From assembly GCF_005937185.1 (NCBI RefSeq), contig NZ_VCNI01000001.1:1856657-1920656 (forward strand): a stretch of 64,000 bases of DNA. The letters run 5' to 3'. The notes beneath the pieces were generated by a model. That model did no database searches. It saw only the letters and a list, made by a program, of their open reading frames with translations, and was not told where the DNA came from. Source of the DNA: Flagellimonas algicola. Its GTDB lineage: Bacteria; Bacteroidota; Bacteroidia; Flavobacteriales; Flavobacteriaceae. This document shows, piece after piece, positions 53,389 through 62,618 of this stretch; the stretch's first letter is position 1, and each line of letters starts with the position of its first letter. A program made the position numbers and the translations under genes.

Positions 53389-54300
53389 ATGCAAGAAAAT
53401 TATTTGGCAAAATGGCTTAGCGGAGAGCTTTCAGAAGCGGAGCTATCGGAGTTTAAAAAGTCCGATGCCTATGCTTCCTACAATAAGCTCAAGAAGGTTT
53501 CCGGCACAATGGAAGCCCCTGAATTCAATGCGGACCAAGCTTTTCAAAAGCTTATGGATGAGCGCATTGGAGCTGCCCCAAAAGTGGTTGCGCTACACCC
53601 GTTCAAGAAGTTCTTGCGTGTGGCAGCGGCCATTGCAATTTTGTTGACAGGCTCTTATTTCTATGTAAACACTTTGGATGAATCCGTTACCACAGCGTTG
53701 GCGGAACGCACTGAAGTAGTTCTTCCAGACAATTCGGAAATCCTTTTGAATGCGGACTCCAGAATTTCTTACAGTGAAAAAAATTGGGATGAGGAAAGAA
53801 ATGTAGCCCTTAAGGGTGAGGCATTCTTCAAAGTTGCCAAAGGAAAAAAATTCACTGTTTCCACCAATCATGGAACAGTGGCTGTACTGGGCACCCAATT
53901 CAATGTGGAAAACAGGGAAGACTTTTTTGAAGTGACCTGTTTTGAAGGCTTAGTCAGTGTGACGTACAATAATACGGAGACCCAATTGCCAGCTGGTAGT
54001 TCATTTGTGGTGATTGATGGGCAAATAATGGATGCTCCAAAACCCAATACCACGCAGCCCACCTGGGTTAACAACGAAAGCTCCTTTGAGCGCATTCCCT
54101 TGGAATTTGTGCTAAATGAACTGGAGCGTCAGTTCAATATCAAGGTAAAAACACAAAATGTTGATAAGAATCTGTTATTTACAGGAACTTTTAGCAACAC
54201 AGACTTAAATATGGCGTTAAAAAGTATAAGCACCCCATCTCGAATGAATTACAAACTTGAGGGCGATAATGTACTTTTCTATGCTGAAAAGACTCCTTAG
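53389..54300 (+). CDS. FecR-family anti-sigma factor
   Basis: A 303-residue inner-membrane anti-sigma factor. A short cytoplasmic domain (1-74) precedes one membrane span (about 75-92). The periplasmic FecR domain (about 100-205) shows RTEVVLPDNSEILLNADSRISY, GEAFFKVAKGKKFTVST and AVLGTQFNVENRED. A C-terminal STN-like domain (about 235-300) has SFERIPLEFVLNELERQFNIKV. It receives the signal from the downstream receptor and releases the sigma factor. The downstream receptor gene starts inside its last 20 bases. Confidence 0.94.
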   Translation: MQENYLAKWLSGELSEAELSEFKKSDAYASYNKLKKVSGTMEAPEFNADQAFQKLMDERIGAAPKVVALHPFKKFLRVAAAIAILLTGSYFYVNTLDESVTTALAERTEVVLPDNSEILLNADSRISYSEKNWDEERNVALKGEAFFKVAKGKKFTVSTNHGTVAVLGTQFNVENREDFFEVTCFEGLVSVTYNNTETQLPAGSSFVVIDGQIMDAPKPNTTQPTWVNNESSFERIPLEFVLNELERQFNIKVKTQNVDKNLLFTGTFSNTDLNMALKSISTPSRMNYKLEGDNVLFYAEKTP

Positions 54301-56848
54301 CAGCCAATTAGGCCTCTTCTTGGTGTTTATACTTCTCCTGACCCCAAATCTTAGTGCACAGGTAGAATCTGGGACACCCACACCCCTTGTTGCCTATATC
54401 AAGACCCTGGAAGAAAAGTTTGATATCAAGTTTTCCTATATCCATGAGGACCTGGAAGGTATTACCATCGCTGTTCCCAGCAATCTAGTGGCCTTACAGG
54501 ATATCCTGGATTTCATTGGCTCCGAGCTCCAAATCAAGTCCCAAAAGCTTAACGACCGTTACTATACGCTTACCAAAAATTCCCTGGTTCGTGTTTGCGC
54601 ACAGGTTTTGGACAATTTTGCAGAAAACAATATCCCGGGTGCCACAGTAGAGGTCTTCGGAACCGAAATTGCCCAGTCTACAAACCCTGATGGATCATTT
54701 CTGCTAACTGATATTCCTAGAAATGCAACCCTAAAAATTCGATATTTGGGCTTTAATACCAAATACGTAACCGTTGAAGAGTTAATGAAAAAAGGCGGTT
54801 GCCCCAAAATCTTGATGGCCCAGCATTACGAGCAACTCCAAGAAGTGGTGGTTTACCAGTTCCTTACCACCGGAATTATCAAGGAAACAGATGCCAGCAT
54901 CACCCTAAATACAGCAGATTTTGGTATTTTACCCGGCTTGATTGAACCTGACATCCTTCAAACCGTGCAAGCACTCCCAGGAATTAAAAGTATTGATGAA
55001 ACCGTATCGGATATCAACGTTCGCGGAGGTACCAACGACCAAAACCTCATTTTATGGAATGGTATAAAAATGTACCAATCAGGGCATTTTTTTGGTTTGA
55101 TTTCGGCCTTTAATCCCTATCTCACGGATAAAATCACCGTTTTTAAAAATGGTACGCCCTCTGCGTTCGGAGACGGTGTAAGCAGCGTTATACAAATGGA
55201 AACCAGTAATGAGCTTACGGATTATTTTGTAGGAGGGGCGGGATTTAACTTTATCAGTGGGGATATCTATGGTCAAATCCCTGTAACCCATAAACTTGGA
55301 CTCCAATTTTCCGCACGGCGTTCCACTACCGACTTTTTGAACACCCCAACCTACAACAAATTTTTCGACCGGGCTTTCCAGGACAGTGAGGTGACCAATG
55401 AAAATAATATTGCAGTTGCGGATGAAATTCTACGTAATGAGAATTTCTTCTTCTATGATTTTACGGGCAAACTACTTTATGACATCAATGATTATCACCA
55501 GTTACGCCTGAATTTTATTGGTATGGCCAATAACCTTGACTATACGGAAACCAACCTTACCGATGTTGAGAGCACCAACAGTATTTTGGACCAGACCAAT
55601 ATCTCAGTGGGAGGACAGCTGCATAGCGATTGGACCAACAATTTCTCTTCCAATCTAAACTTGTATTACACTAGGTATGTTTTGGATGCCGAAAGCATTT
55701 TTGCCAACCAGATACAACTGTTGTTGCAACGGAACGAGGTGTTGGAGACAGCACTTAAGCTGGATACCAAATACAAACTGACCGATAATTTTGAGTGGAA
55801 CAACGGTTATCAATACATAGAAACGGGAATTGCGAATACAACCATTATCAACCAACCTAATTTTAAAAGCGAAATTAAAGGAGTGGTACGGATACATGCG
55901 CCTTATTCCGGGGTTGGCTACAAAACCGATGATCTAAAATTTGCGGGAAGGGCCGGAGTACGCCTAAACTACATGGAAAATCTGGGAACCTTTACTAAAT
56001 TTTTGGTGGAACCCCGATTGAATTTAAGCTACTCATTTGCACCAAACTTCAGATTAGAGGTTCTGGGCGAATTTAAGAGTCAGTCTACTAATCAGGTGAT
56101 CGACTTGGAACAGAATTTTCTTGGCATAGAAAAACGACGTTGGATTTTATCCGATGACGACACTTTGCCCATCACACAAAGTAAGCAAGGGTCAATGGGT
56201 ATCAACTACGATACCAATAAGTTCTATATTGGTTTGGAAGGATTTTATAAAAAAGTGGATGGAATCAGCACCAGCACGCAAGGGTTTCAAAACCAAAACC
56301 AGTTTGGTGGTGAAATTGGGAGTTATGATGTGAAGGGGATGGAATTCCTAGTCAACAAAAAAGGCAATAATTACAGCACATGGTTAAGCTATACTTATAA
56401 TAAAAACGACTATACGTTTGAGACCATTGTTCCCAATAGTTTCCCCAACAACCTGGATATTAGGCACACCCTGACTTTTGCAGGAACCTACACCTACAAC
56501 AAGTTGAAATTGAGTCTTGGCGTCAATTATAGGTCCGGAAAGCCCTTTACGGAACCCCAAGATGGGGATTTGGCAGTGGACACCTCTGTTTTTCCCGTCC
56601 AAATCAACTACAAGGAACCCAACAGCAGCAGGTTAGACGATTATTTCAGGATGGATGCATCTGCAATCTATAAGTTCAATATCAGTCAAAGAATAAAAGC
56701 TAATGCCGGAGTTTCCTTGCTGAACATGACCAACCGTAAAAACAGCTTGAACAAATACTACCGCCTCACGGAAGAGAATCAGATTGAAACGGTGGAAAAC
56801 ATCTCTTTGGGTCTTACCCCAAATGTTAGTTTTAGGGTTAATTTTTAA
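54281..56848 (+). CDS. TonB-dependent receptor with STN and CarboxypepD_reg domains
   Basis: An 855-residue outer-membrane receptor. I placed the start at 54281 (MLKRLLSSQLG), which gives a signal peptide ending LSAQ and overlaps the FecR gene by 20 bp. Secretin/TonB short N-terminal-like domain (about 30-95, with ALQDILDFIGSELQIK), then CarboxypepD_reg (about 100-175), then the plug (about 215-310, with DINVRGGTNDQNLILWNGIKMY), then the barrel. The N-terminal signalling domain fits transmembrane signalling with the sigma/FecR pair. The barrel resembles non-SusC Bacteroidetes receptors, and no SusD partner is adjacent. Ligand unknown. Confidence 0.93.
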   Translation: MLKRLLSSQLGLFLVFILLLTPNLSAQVESGTPTPLVAYIKTLEEKFDIKFSYIHEDLEGITIAVPSNLVALQDILDFIGSELQIKSQKLNDRYYTLTKNSLVRVCAQVLDNFAENNIPGATVEVFGTEIAQSTNPDGSFLLTDIPRNATLKIRYLGFNTKYVTVEELMKKGGCPKILMAQHYEQLQEVVVYQFLTTGIIKETDASITLNTADFGILPGLIEPDILQTVQALPGIKSIDETVSDINVRGGTNDQNLILWNGIKMYQSGHFFGLISAFNPYLTDKITVFKNGTPSAFGDGVSSVIQMETSNELTDYFVGGAGFNFISGDIYGQIPVTHKLGLQFSARRSTTDFLNTPTYNKFFDRAFQDSEVTNENNIAVADEILRNENFFFYDFTGKLLYDINDYHQLRLNFIGMANNLDYTETNLTDVESTNSILDQTNISVGGQLHSDWTNNFSSNLNLYYTRYVLDAESIFANQIQLLLQRNEVLETALKLDTKYKLTDNFEWNNGYQYIETGIANTTIINQPNFKSEIKGVVRIHAPYSGVGYKTDDLKFAGRAGVRLNYMENLGTFTKFLVEPRLNLSYSFAPNFRLEVLGEFKSQSTNQVIDLEQNFLGIEKRRWILSDDDTLPITQSKQGSMGINYDTNKFYIGLEGFYKKVDGISTSTQGFQNQNQFGGEIGSYDVKGMEFLVNKKGNNYSTWLSYTYNKNDYTFETIVPNSFPNNLDIRHTLTFAGTYTYNKLKLSLGVNYRSGKPFTEPQDGDLAVDTSVFPVQINYKEPNSSRLDDYFRMDASAIYKFNISQRIKANAGVSLLNMTNRKNSLNKYYRLTEENQIETVENISLGLTPNVSFRVNF

Positions 56849-56864
56849 TCGCGGGAATCTCAAC

Positions 56865-57638
56865 TTATTCACGTTGCGAAGGCACTTTCTTTTTAAGATA
56901 GACCTGTACCTCCTCCGGATTATCCGTATTAATGTAACTCACTCCCCAGGATAGTAATTTGTGCCATGCTTTTTCCGTATCCGGTGTTGCCCAAAAACGA
57001 ATAGGTTTTGAAAATTCACGGGCAGTTTCCACAAATCCCCTCACCTTTTTTTCATCCCTTACCAAAATGTCTTCCGTACCGTTCCACTTGGAGAAATTCC
57101 TAAAACTGGTGCTGATCATGGCCACTTTGGGCCACATCTGCTGCGGCATTCCTGAAATATCCTGACAATCAAACAGGATAAAATCCGGATAGTTGGCATA
57201 GTCCTTCTCATGCGGTCGGTTTCCCGAGATAACAATGGAAACCCCTGTTTTGTTATAAGGTTTTAAATAGGGCCTGTATTTTTCCAAAAGCTCAACGATA
57301 GCTTTGAGGGTTGTATAGGCTTCTGACTTAACATCAATCATCAATTGAAAATCCAAAGATTTACGGCCATACATTTGTTCCGCTCTTTTTAGCGGGAGCA
57401 AATAGACGGTTTCCAAGGTTCTTTCAGGACGAATATTTTCTTCTTCATGGGCCACAAAGAGCTTGCCTTCAACCAAAAATACATCCGCTTCTATGGATTT
57501 CGCGCCTGCGGAAAACGCATCCCAAAAAGGAATTCTTTGTTCATAATCATTATGGGAGTGAATACCAACGTTCGTCTGGGCAATACCCAAGGTAAGGACG
57601 CTCTGAAAAAACAGGAGAGCAATTTTTATTGATCTCAT
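56865..57638 (-). CDS. Secreted GDPD/AIM6-like phosphodiesterase-family protein
   Basis: A 257-residue protein with a signal peptide (MRSIKIALLFFQSVLTLGIAQ; start chosen at 57638, 9 bp inside a longer frame). The mature part has the glycerophosphodiesterase/PI-PLC-like TIM-barrel pattern: IHSHNDYEQRIPF with a catalytic-type His, SIEADVFLVEGKLFVAHE, LMIDVKSEAYTTL and the late FWATPDTEKAWHKLLSWGVSYINTDNP. It is close to the AIM6-like group, whose substrates are not known. It is the last gene of the argS operon, 6 bp after the peptidase gene stop. Confidence 0.85.
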   Translation of the reverse strand: MRSIKIALLFFQSVLTLGIAQTNVGIHSHNDYEQRIPFWDAFSAGAKSIEADVFLVEGKLFVAHEEENIRPERTLETVYLLPLKRAEQMYGRKSLDFQLMIDVKSEAYTTLKAIVELLEKYRPYLKPYNKTGVSIVISGNRPHEKDYANYPDFILFDCQDISGMPQQMWPKVAMISTSFRNFSKWNGTEDILVRDEKKVRGFVETAREFSKPIRFWATPDTEKAWHKLLSWGVSYINTDNPEEVQVYLKKKVPSQRE

Positions 57639-57643
57639 AGAAG

Positions 57644-58462
57644 TCAAATCAATTCCATGTTGAACATCCTTTTAACCGTATCGTATAACTCGGAATACTC
57701 AGATTTAAATTGTTTTGGGCTTTCTACAAAATTCTCCGCCATTACGGCAAAGAATTCATAGAAGTTGGTCATTCCATATTCCCTAAAATAGTTCGAATTG
57801 GATAAGGTATCCTGAAACTCCCTGGATTCAAAAATATTTTTGATTTGTATCAAACCCACCTTGAATCTACGAGCTTCCCAGGAAGCTTTTTTTCTAGTTT
57901 CGAACATCAACGCATGAGCCACTTCATGTATACCAAGATTCCTGTTGTCATTGGGTATACTGAATCCTTTGGCCAAGTCTTCCGCAGAAAAAACCAGGAT
58001 TCTTAAGTTGGGGTTGTACTCTCCAATATGATGACTTTTCCCGATTCTGGAGTAATATTTATCCGGATAAATGATAATTCTTGAAATGGATTTCTCAAAC
58101 CTGAAATCGTTCATCCCCATAGTCAATAGAATGGCCGAAGCGGACACATAAGCCTTAATTTCCTCGCTGTTCTCTATATCGCCATAAAAGACAAAAGGTT
58201 TTTTGGATTTGAACCAGGCAAATCGTTTTAGGAAGGTCTTGCGTTCTTTATCGTTAAATTGACGATAAGGCAGCAAAAAACTACTTATGAAATTTCGTTC
58301 CCTAGCCGTAATCCGGCGAACCGGATGAAATACATTATAAAAAGTGAATCGCTCTCCAAAAAATTGCTGATATCCTACTCGGGCAAAAACATACAGCAGA
58401 CCAATCGCCAAAACCAGTGCAGCGATTTCTTTTTGTGTTGGTGTAAGCCCTAATCCATCCAT
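57644..58462 (-). CDS. MtfA-family zinc peptidase (M90-like)
   Basis: A 272-residue membrane-anchored peptidase. One N-terminal span (about 12-28) precedes the MtfA-type domain with the zinc motif HEVAHAL (His179, Glu180, His183) and a downstream Glu in FFAVMAENFVESPKQF. MtfA-type proteins are intracellular aminopeptidases that also act on regulators in enterobacteria. The start codon overlaps the argS stop in TAATG, so it is translated with arginyl-tRNA synthetase. The reason for that coupling is not clear. Confidence 0.88.
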   Translation of the reverse strand: MDGLGLTPTQKEIAALVLAIGLLYVFARVGYQQFFGERFTFYNVFHPVRRITARERNFISSFLLPYRQFNDKERKTFLKRFAWFKSKKPFVFYGDIENSEEIKAYVSASAILLTMGMNDFRFEKSISRIIIYPDKYYSRIGKSHHIGEYNPNLRILVFSAEDLAKGFSIPNDNRNLGIHEVAHALMFETRKKASWEARRFKVGLIQIKNIFESREFQDTLSNSNYFREYGMTNFYEFFAVMAENFVESPKQFKSEYSELYDTVKRMFNMELI

Positions 58463-60240
58463 TACATCCGTTCAGGAACAACTATCCCCAAAAGCTTAAA
58501 GGCCGACTGAATGACCTCTCCTACTTTACTGGACAATTGTACCCTAAAAAGTTTTTTGTTTTCGTCAGGTTCTCCTAAAATGGAAACCTGCTGATAGAAG
58601 GAGTTGAACTCCTTTACGAGGTCGTATGTATAGTTGGCAATCAAAGCCGGACTATAATTTTCTGCGGCCAATTGTACCGTTTCTGGAAAGAGTTGGATTT
58701 GTTTGAGCAATTCTTTTTCCTTTTCATGTAGTTCTAATGTCATGTCCAACGCAGTCGAGACATCAAAATTGGCCTTTCGTAATATCGATTGGATCCGAGC
58801 ATAGGTGTATTGGATAAACGGCCCGGTATTCCCTTGAAAATCCACCGACTCTTCTGGGTTAAACAGGATTCGTTTTTTGGGGTCCACCTTTAGGATATAG
58901 TACTTAAGTGCCCCGAGTCCAATAGTACGGTACAGCTTTATTCTTTCTCCTTCGGAATAACCGTCCAATTTGCCCAACTCCTTGGAGATTTCTTCTGCGG
59001 TCTGCTCCATGTTGCTGATCAAGTCATCCGCATCCACCACGGTGCCTTCCCTACTCTTCATCTTTCCACTGGGCAAATCCACCATTCCATAACTCAAATG
59101 GTACAGTTGCTGAGCCCATTGGTAACCCAATTTTTTCAGGATAAGGAAAAGTACTCTAAAGTGATAGTCCTGCTCATTCCCAACCGTGTATACCAACCCT
59201 TTGATGTCTGGGAAATCGGTGACCCGTTGAATGGCCGTACCAATATCCTGGGTCATATACACCGCTGTGCCATCTGACCGTAGTACAATTTTCTCATCCA
59301 ATCCTTCATCCGTAAGATCAATCCAAACGCTTCCATCTTCTTTTTTAAAGAAAACACCTCGTTCCAGACCATCCTTTACCATGTCCCTGCCCAAAAGATA
59401 GGTGTCACTTTCATAGTACAAGGTGTCAAAATCAACCCCCAGATTTTTATAGGTCATATCAAATCCATCATAGACCCAGCCGTTCATCTTTTTCCAAAGG
59501 GCAACGGTATCAGCATCCCCTGATTCCCATTTCCGAAGCATTTCCTGGGCTTCTAGTAGGATGGGGGCTTCCTTTTCAGCTTGTTCTTTGGATGTTCCTG
59601 AGTCCACCAACTCGGCAATCTGGGCTTTATAGGCCTGATCAAAGGCCACATAATATTTCCCAACCAGATGATCCCCTTTTAATCCTGACGATTCTGGGGT
59701 TTCGCCTTCTCCAAACTTCTGCCAGGCCAGCATGCTTTTACAGATATGGATCCCACGATCATTAATAATCTGGGTTTTGTACACCTTCTTTCCTGCCGCT
59801 TTAAGGATTTCCGAAACCGAATATCCAAGGAGGTTGTTTCGAATATGGCCCAAATGCAAAGGTTTATTGGTGTTGGGGGAAGAATATTCCACCATCACGG
59901 CATCATTGGATGCTGTTTTCACATATCCATACTCCTTTTGGCCCACTATGGAATTGAAAAAATCAAGGTAATATCCGTCTTCAACCACAAGATTCAAAAA
60001 ACCCTTGACCACGTTGAATTTGGCTACTTCAAATACATGTTCCTGCAGATACTCGCCAATCTTGTTTCCAATTTCAACAGGGTTACCTTTTACAAAGCGT
60101 AACATGGGAAAAACAACCACGGTAATATCCCCTTCAAAATCTTTTCGGGTGGGCTGAAATTCAACGGTTGGAAGTTCCACTTGGTACAACTCCCCTACCG
60201 CTTTGATCACACTTTGTGAAATTACTTTTTGCAAACTCAT
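58462..60240 (-). CDS. argS: Arginyl-tRNA synthetase
   Basis: A 592-residue class I synthetase that charges tRNA-Arg. I chose the start at 60240 (MSLQKVISQSVIKAV); the longer frame adds 18 residues not expected in the family. The HIGH-like SSPNTNKPLHLGHIRNNLLG region, the KMSK-like GKMKSREGTVVD loop, and the C-terminal anticodon-binding DALR domain (about 470-592, ending in the family-typical LLGIVVPERM) are intact. It is the first gene of an argS, MtfA-like peptidase, GDPD-like operon. Confidence 0.97.
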   Translation of the reverse strand: MSLQKVISQSVIKAVGELYQVELPTVEFQPTRKDFEGDITVVVFPMLRFVKGNPVEIGNKIGEYLQEHVFEVAKFNVVKGFLNLVVEDGYYLDFFNSIVGQKEYGYVKTASNDAVMVEYSSPNTNKPLHLGHIRNNLLGYSVSEILKAAGKKVYKTQIINDRGIHICKSMLAWQKFGEGETPESSGLKGDHLVGKYYVAFDQAYKAQIAELVDSGTSKEQAEKEAPILLEAQEMLRKWESGDADTVALWKKMNGWVYDGFDMTYKNLGVDFDTLYYESDTYLLGRDMVKDGLERGVFFKKEDGSVWIDLTDEGLDEKIVLRSDGTAVYMTQDIGTAIQRVTDFPDIKGLVYTVGNEQDYHFRVLFLILKKLGYQWAQQLYHLSYGMVDLPSGKMKSREGTVVDADDLISNMEQTAEEISKELGKLDGYSEGERIKLYRTIGLGALKYYILKVDPKKRILFNPEESVDFQGNTGPFIQYTYARIQSILRKANFDVSTALDMTLELHEKEKELLKQIQLFPETVQLAAENYSPALIANYTYDLVKEFNSFYQQVSILGEPDENKKLFRVQLSSKVGEVIQSAFKLLGIVVPERM

Positions 60241-60346
60241 GTATCTGGGCTTTTCAGCCAGCAAAACTACATATTTTTTGTGCGTTTCCACCAAGAATAA
60301 TGGGCTTTGACCTCAACTAACCCAGCGATTTTGGTTAATTTTAAAG

Positions 60347-60772
60347 ATGCTTTTGAACGTATCCTACAATGACAAAACAAGAACACAGAAGATAGATGCT
60401 GCGGTTGGGAAGCCCTTTTCGCTAAAAGAACGGTTTAACATGGGTGGAATTGGTTCTCCCAAACTTTATATTACAGAAACCAGTATAGAAATCCAAAACC
60501 TACTCATTCTGGACAATAATTTGAATACTTGCAACATTGAGATACGCCCCAAAGGCATCATTGTCCGCTTCCGATCCCTTTTGGAAACTTATGGGTTAAT
60601 TATCCCCTATTACAAGCTCAAAATATACAAGGGAGACATGGCTGTTTATTCGATTTATAAAGATCATTACTTCATCAAGGTTAAATCAGACACCAAGGCC
60701 ATCCAGAAATTTTTTAAAAAATTGTTGGATTATAAAGCGGATAACACCCCAACTTCTATTGAAGACCTTTAG
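60347..60772 (+). CDS. Conserved-looking unknown protein (141 aa)
   Basis: A 141-residue cytoplasmic protein without signal peptide or membrane span. Alternating short beta-strands (KLYITETSIEIQNLLIL, NIEIRPKGIIVRFRS, GLIIPYYKLKIYKGDMAVYSIYKDHYFIKVKSD) suggest a compact beta domain, possibly PH-like, with a C-terminal helix (AIQKFFKKLLDYK). The family is not recognised. It stands alone between argS (divergent) and the CarboxypepD_reg protein gene, so the neighbourhood gives no hint. Confidence 0.75.
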   Translation: MLLNVSYNDKTRTQKIDAAVGKPFSLKERFNMGGIGSPKLYITETSIEIQNLLILDNNLNTCNIEIRPKGIIVRFRSLLETYGLIIPYYKLKIYKGDMAVYSIYKDHYFIKVKSDTKAIQKFFKKLLDYKADNTPTSIEDL

Positions 60773-60870
60773 ATTTTCAGCCAACATTTGTTACAAATTC
60801 CTGTTAAAGTCGTCTACGTCTAAGCAACCCTTTAGTTATTTAGACTGTCTTTAATCAAAAGAACGAACAG

Positions 60871-62352
60871 ATGCCCAAATTCAATCCGCTACTTACCCTT
60901 TGCTTTTTTCTAGCATTGGGCAATCTTTCCGCCCAGACCATCGGCTCCAAACTCATCGATGCCAAAACTCAAAAGGGAATTCCCTATGCCACCGTTCAGT
61001 ATGGGGAACACCAGGGTGTTATTACCAATGAAGAAGGACTTTTCAGCTTTATTTTGGACGAAACCATCACCCCAGACTCCATATACATTTCCTCCATGGG
61101 GTATCAGAAAAAGGGATTTACCCTGCAACAACTACAAGACAGCGTCATTGCCATCTCGGCCAAGGCCATAGAACTCACAGGGGTCTATCTATTTGACAAA
61201 GAATTGACCGTTGATGAAATTATGGAAAGAGTAGAAGACCGACTTCCCACCAATTACAATACGGAGCCGTTAAAACAGCGTTTCTTTTTGAGGCAGTCCA
61301 GTTTTAACACCCTTCAGAAAATGAACATTGAATTCAAAAAATCTACCATAGCGGAACTGGACAAGCATTTGATTGATAGCATCGTGTCCATTCTACCAAA
61401 AAACTCGGCCTATTATACCGAAACTTTGGGCGATTACTATAAAAATGGAGAGGAAAACAAGTTGGAGATCTTAAAGGCTGCCGAATTGTATGACAAAAGC
61501 AATGAGGGATCCATGGAAGCTCTTTCAGATAAAATGGAGGCTATTTTTAGGGCCAATGTAAAACCGGATTCCTATCTGAAAATCAAATCGGGGATTTTTG
61601 GGGAAAAAGTGCCAGTGGATTCCATACTGGAAAATGAGGACGAAGTAGCTGAAATTGAGGAAGAGCTCAAAAAACCGGAAAAAAACTACTTTTTGGGAAA
61701 TCGCAAACATATTTTGGGTGAGATTACGGAGCAGTTTTTTGGTAAGTCGAAATTGGATGTAGTTAAAAAGTTGAACCGCTACGAATATGAGCTTTTGGGC
61801 TACTCCGAGTTGGACAACCAAGGAGTGTATGTTGTGGGCTTTGCCCCAAAGCGTGGTGCCGATTTTCAGGGAAAACTTTTCGTCAACATCGAGGATTTTG
61901 CCATTATGCGCATGGATTATGAAAATGTAAAGATCCTACGCAGCATTAAATTATTGGGTTTTAGCTATCAAGAACTTAAATATTTTGGCAGCACGGTGTT
62001 TTCCAAGTTTAGCGGGGATAAATATCAGCATAAGTTCATAAATTTCACCTTTGGGAAGAAAATGGGGGTGGACAGACCGCTAAAAGTGATTGAGAAGAAC
62101 AAACATGTTAAAGGCCGAAGAAAACAAAACGAACTCTCCCTGGCACTGGACCTGGTTAATTACAACACCGAAAAATACGAACTGGTAGTGTATGATTCTG
62201 ATACAGTTTCCAAAACGGATTTTGAAAATTTAAAAGAGGACGAAACCGTAAAGGCCACTTACCTATCGGCCTATAATCCTGAGTTTTGGAAGGGCTACAC
62301 CATTATGGAGCCTAATAGGGCCATTAGGGAGTTTGTAGTAGAAGGGGAGTAA
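60871..62352 (+). CDS. Secreted CarboxypepD_reg-domain protein
   Basis: A 493-residue envelope protein with a signal peptide (about 1-22, ending LSAQ). A CarboxypepD_reg-like beta domain (about 23-90, QTIGSKLIDAKTQKGIPYATVQYGEHQGVITNEEGLFSF) is followed by a long mixed helical and strand region. The AEIEEELKKPEKNYF stretch looks linker-like, and KGFAPKRGADFQGKLFVNIEDFAIMRMDYE resembles DUF5686-type outer-membrane partners without a visible barrel. A role as a periplasmic or outer-membrane scaffold is guesswork. Confidence 0.85.
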   Translation: MPKFNPLLTLCFFLALGNLSAQTIGSKLIDAKTQKGIPYATVQYGEHQGVITNEEGLFSFILDETITPDSIYISSMGYQKKGFTLQQLQDSVIAISAKAIELTGVYLFDKELTVDEIMERVEDRLPTNYNTEPLKQRFFLRQSSFNTLQKMNIEFKKSTIAELDKHLIDSIVSILPKNSAYYTETLGDYYKNGEENKLEILKAAELYDKSNEGSMEALSDKMEAIFRANVKPDSYLKIKSGIFGEKVPVDSILENEDEVAEIEEELKKPEKNYFLGNRKHILGEITEQFFGKSKLDVVKKLNRYEYELLGYSELDNQGVYVVGFAPKRGADFQGKLFVNIEDFAIMRMDYENVKILRSIKLLGFSYQELKYFGSTVFSKFSGDKYQHKFINFTFGKKMGVDRPLKVIEKNKHVKGRRKQNELSLALDLVNYNTEKYELVVYDSDTVSKTDFENLKEDETVKATYLSAYNPEFWKGYTIMEPNRAIREFVVEGE

Positions 62353-62356
62353 TTTC

Positions 62357-62517
62357 CACACCTCCGGTTCCAGTATAGCTGGAACCACCTCCCCTTGAAA
62401 AGAGAGGAGTTTATTTCAAGATAAATTTTAGTAATACGGCACTATAGTAACGTATTGGCTGCTATTAGGCTCCTCCTTTCTAAAGAGGGGAGGTGTGTTG
62501 ATACCCTGTATCAACAC
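62357..62517. repeat. Palindrome-rich intergenic element (MITE-like)
   Basis: Nested inverted repeats fill this spacer. Hairpin 1 is an 8-bp stem with a 5-base loop (62366-62386, GGTTCCAG/CTGGAACC). Hairpin 2 is a perfect 10-bp stem with a 3-base loop (62495-62517, GTGTTGATAC/GTATCAACAC). CACCTCCCC near 62387 pairs with GGGGAGGTG near 62487, bracketing AATACG/CGTATT in the middle. A self-folding mobile or degenerate repeat element is the best fit. I see no gene in it. Confidence 0.6.
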
Positions 62518-62618
62518 GGAGGGGTCATCCGTCAACCCAAAACGTCCATCCATCAATTGGCACCCTCCAATTACAAACCCCTGTTCTTTCTTTATCCCAA
62601 ATTTTAAATTCTTAAGTT

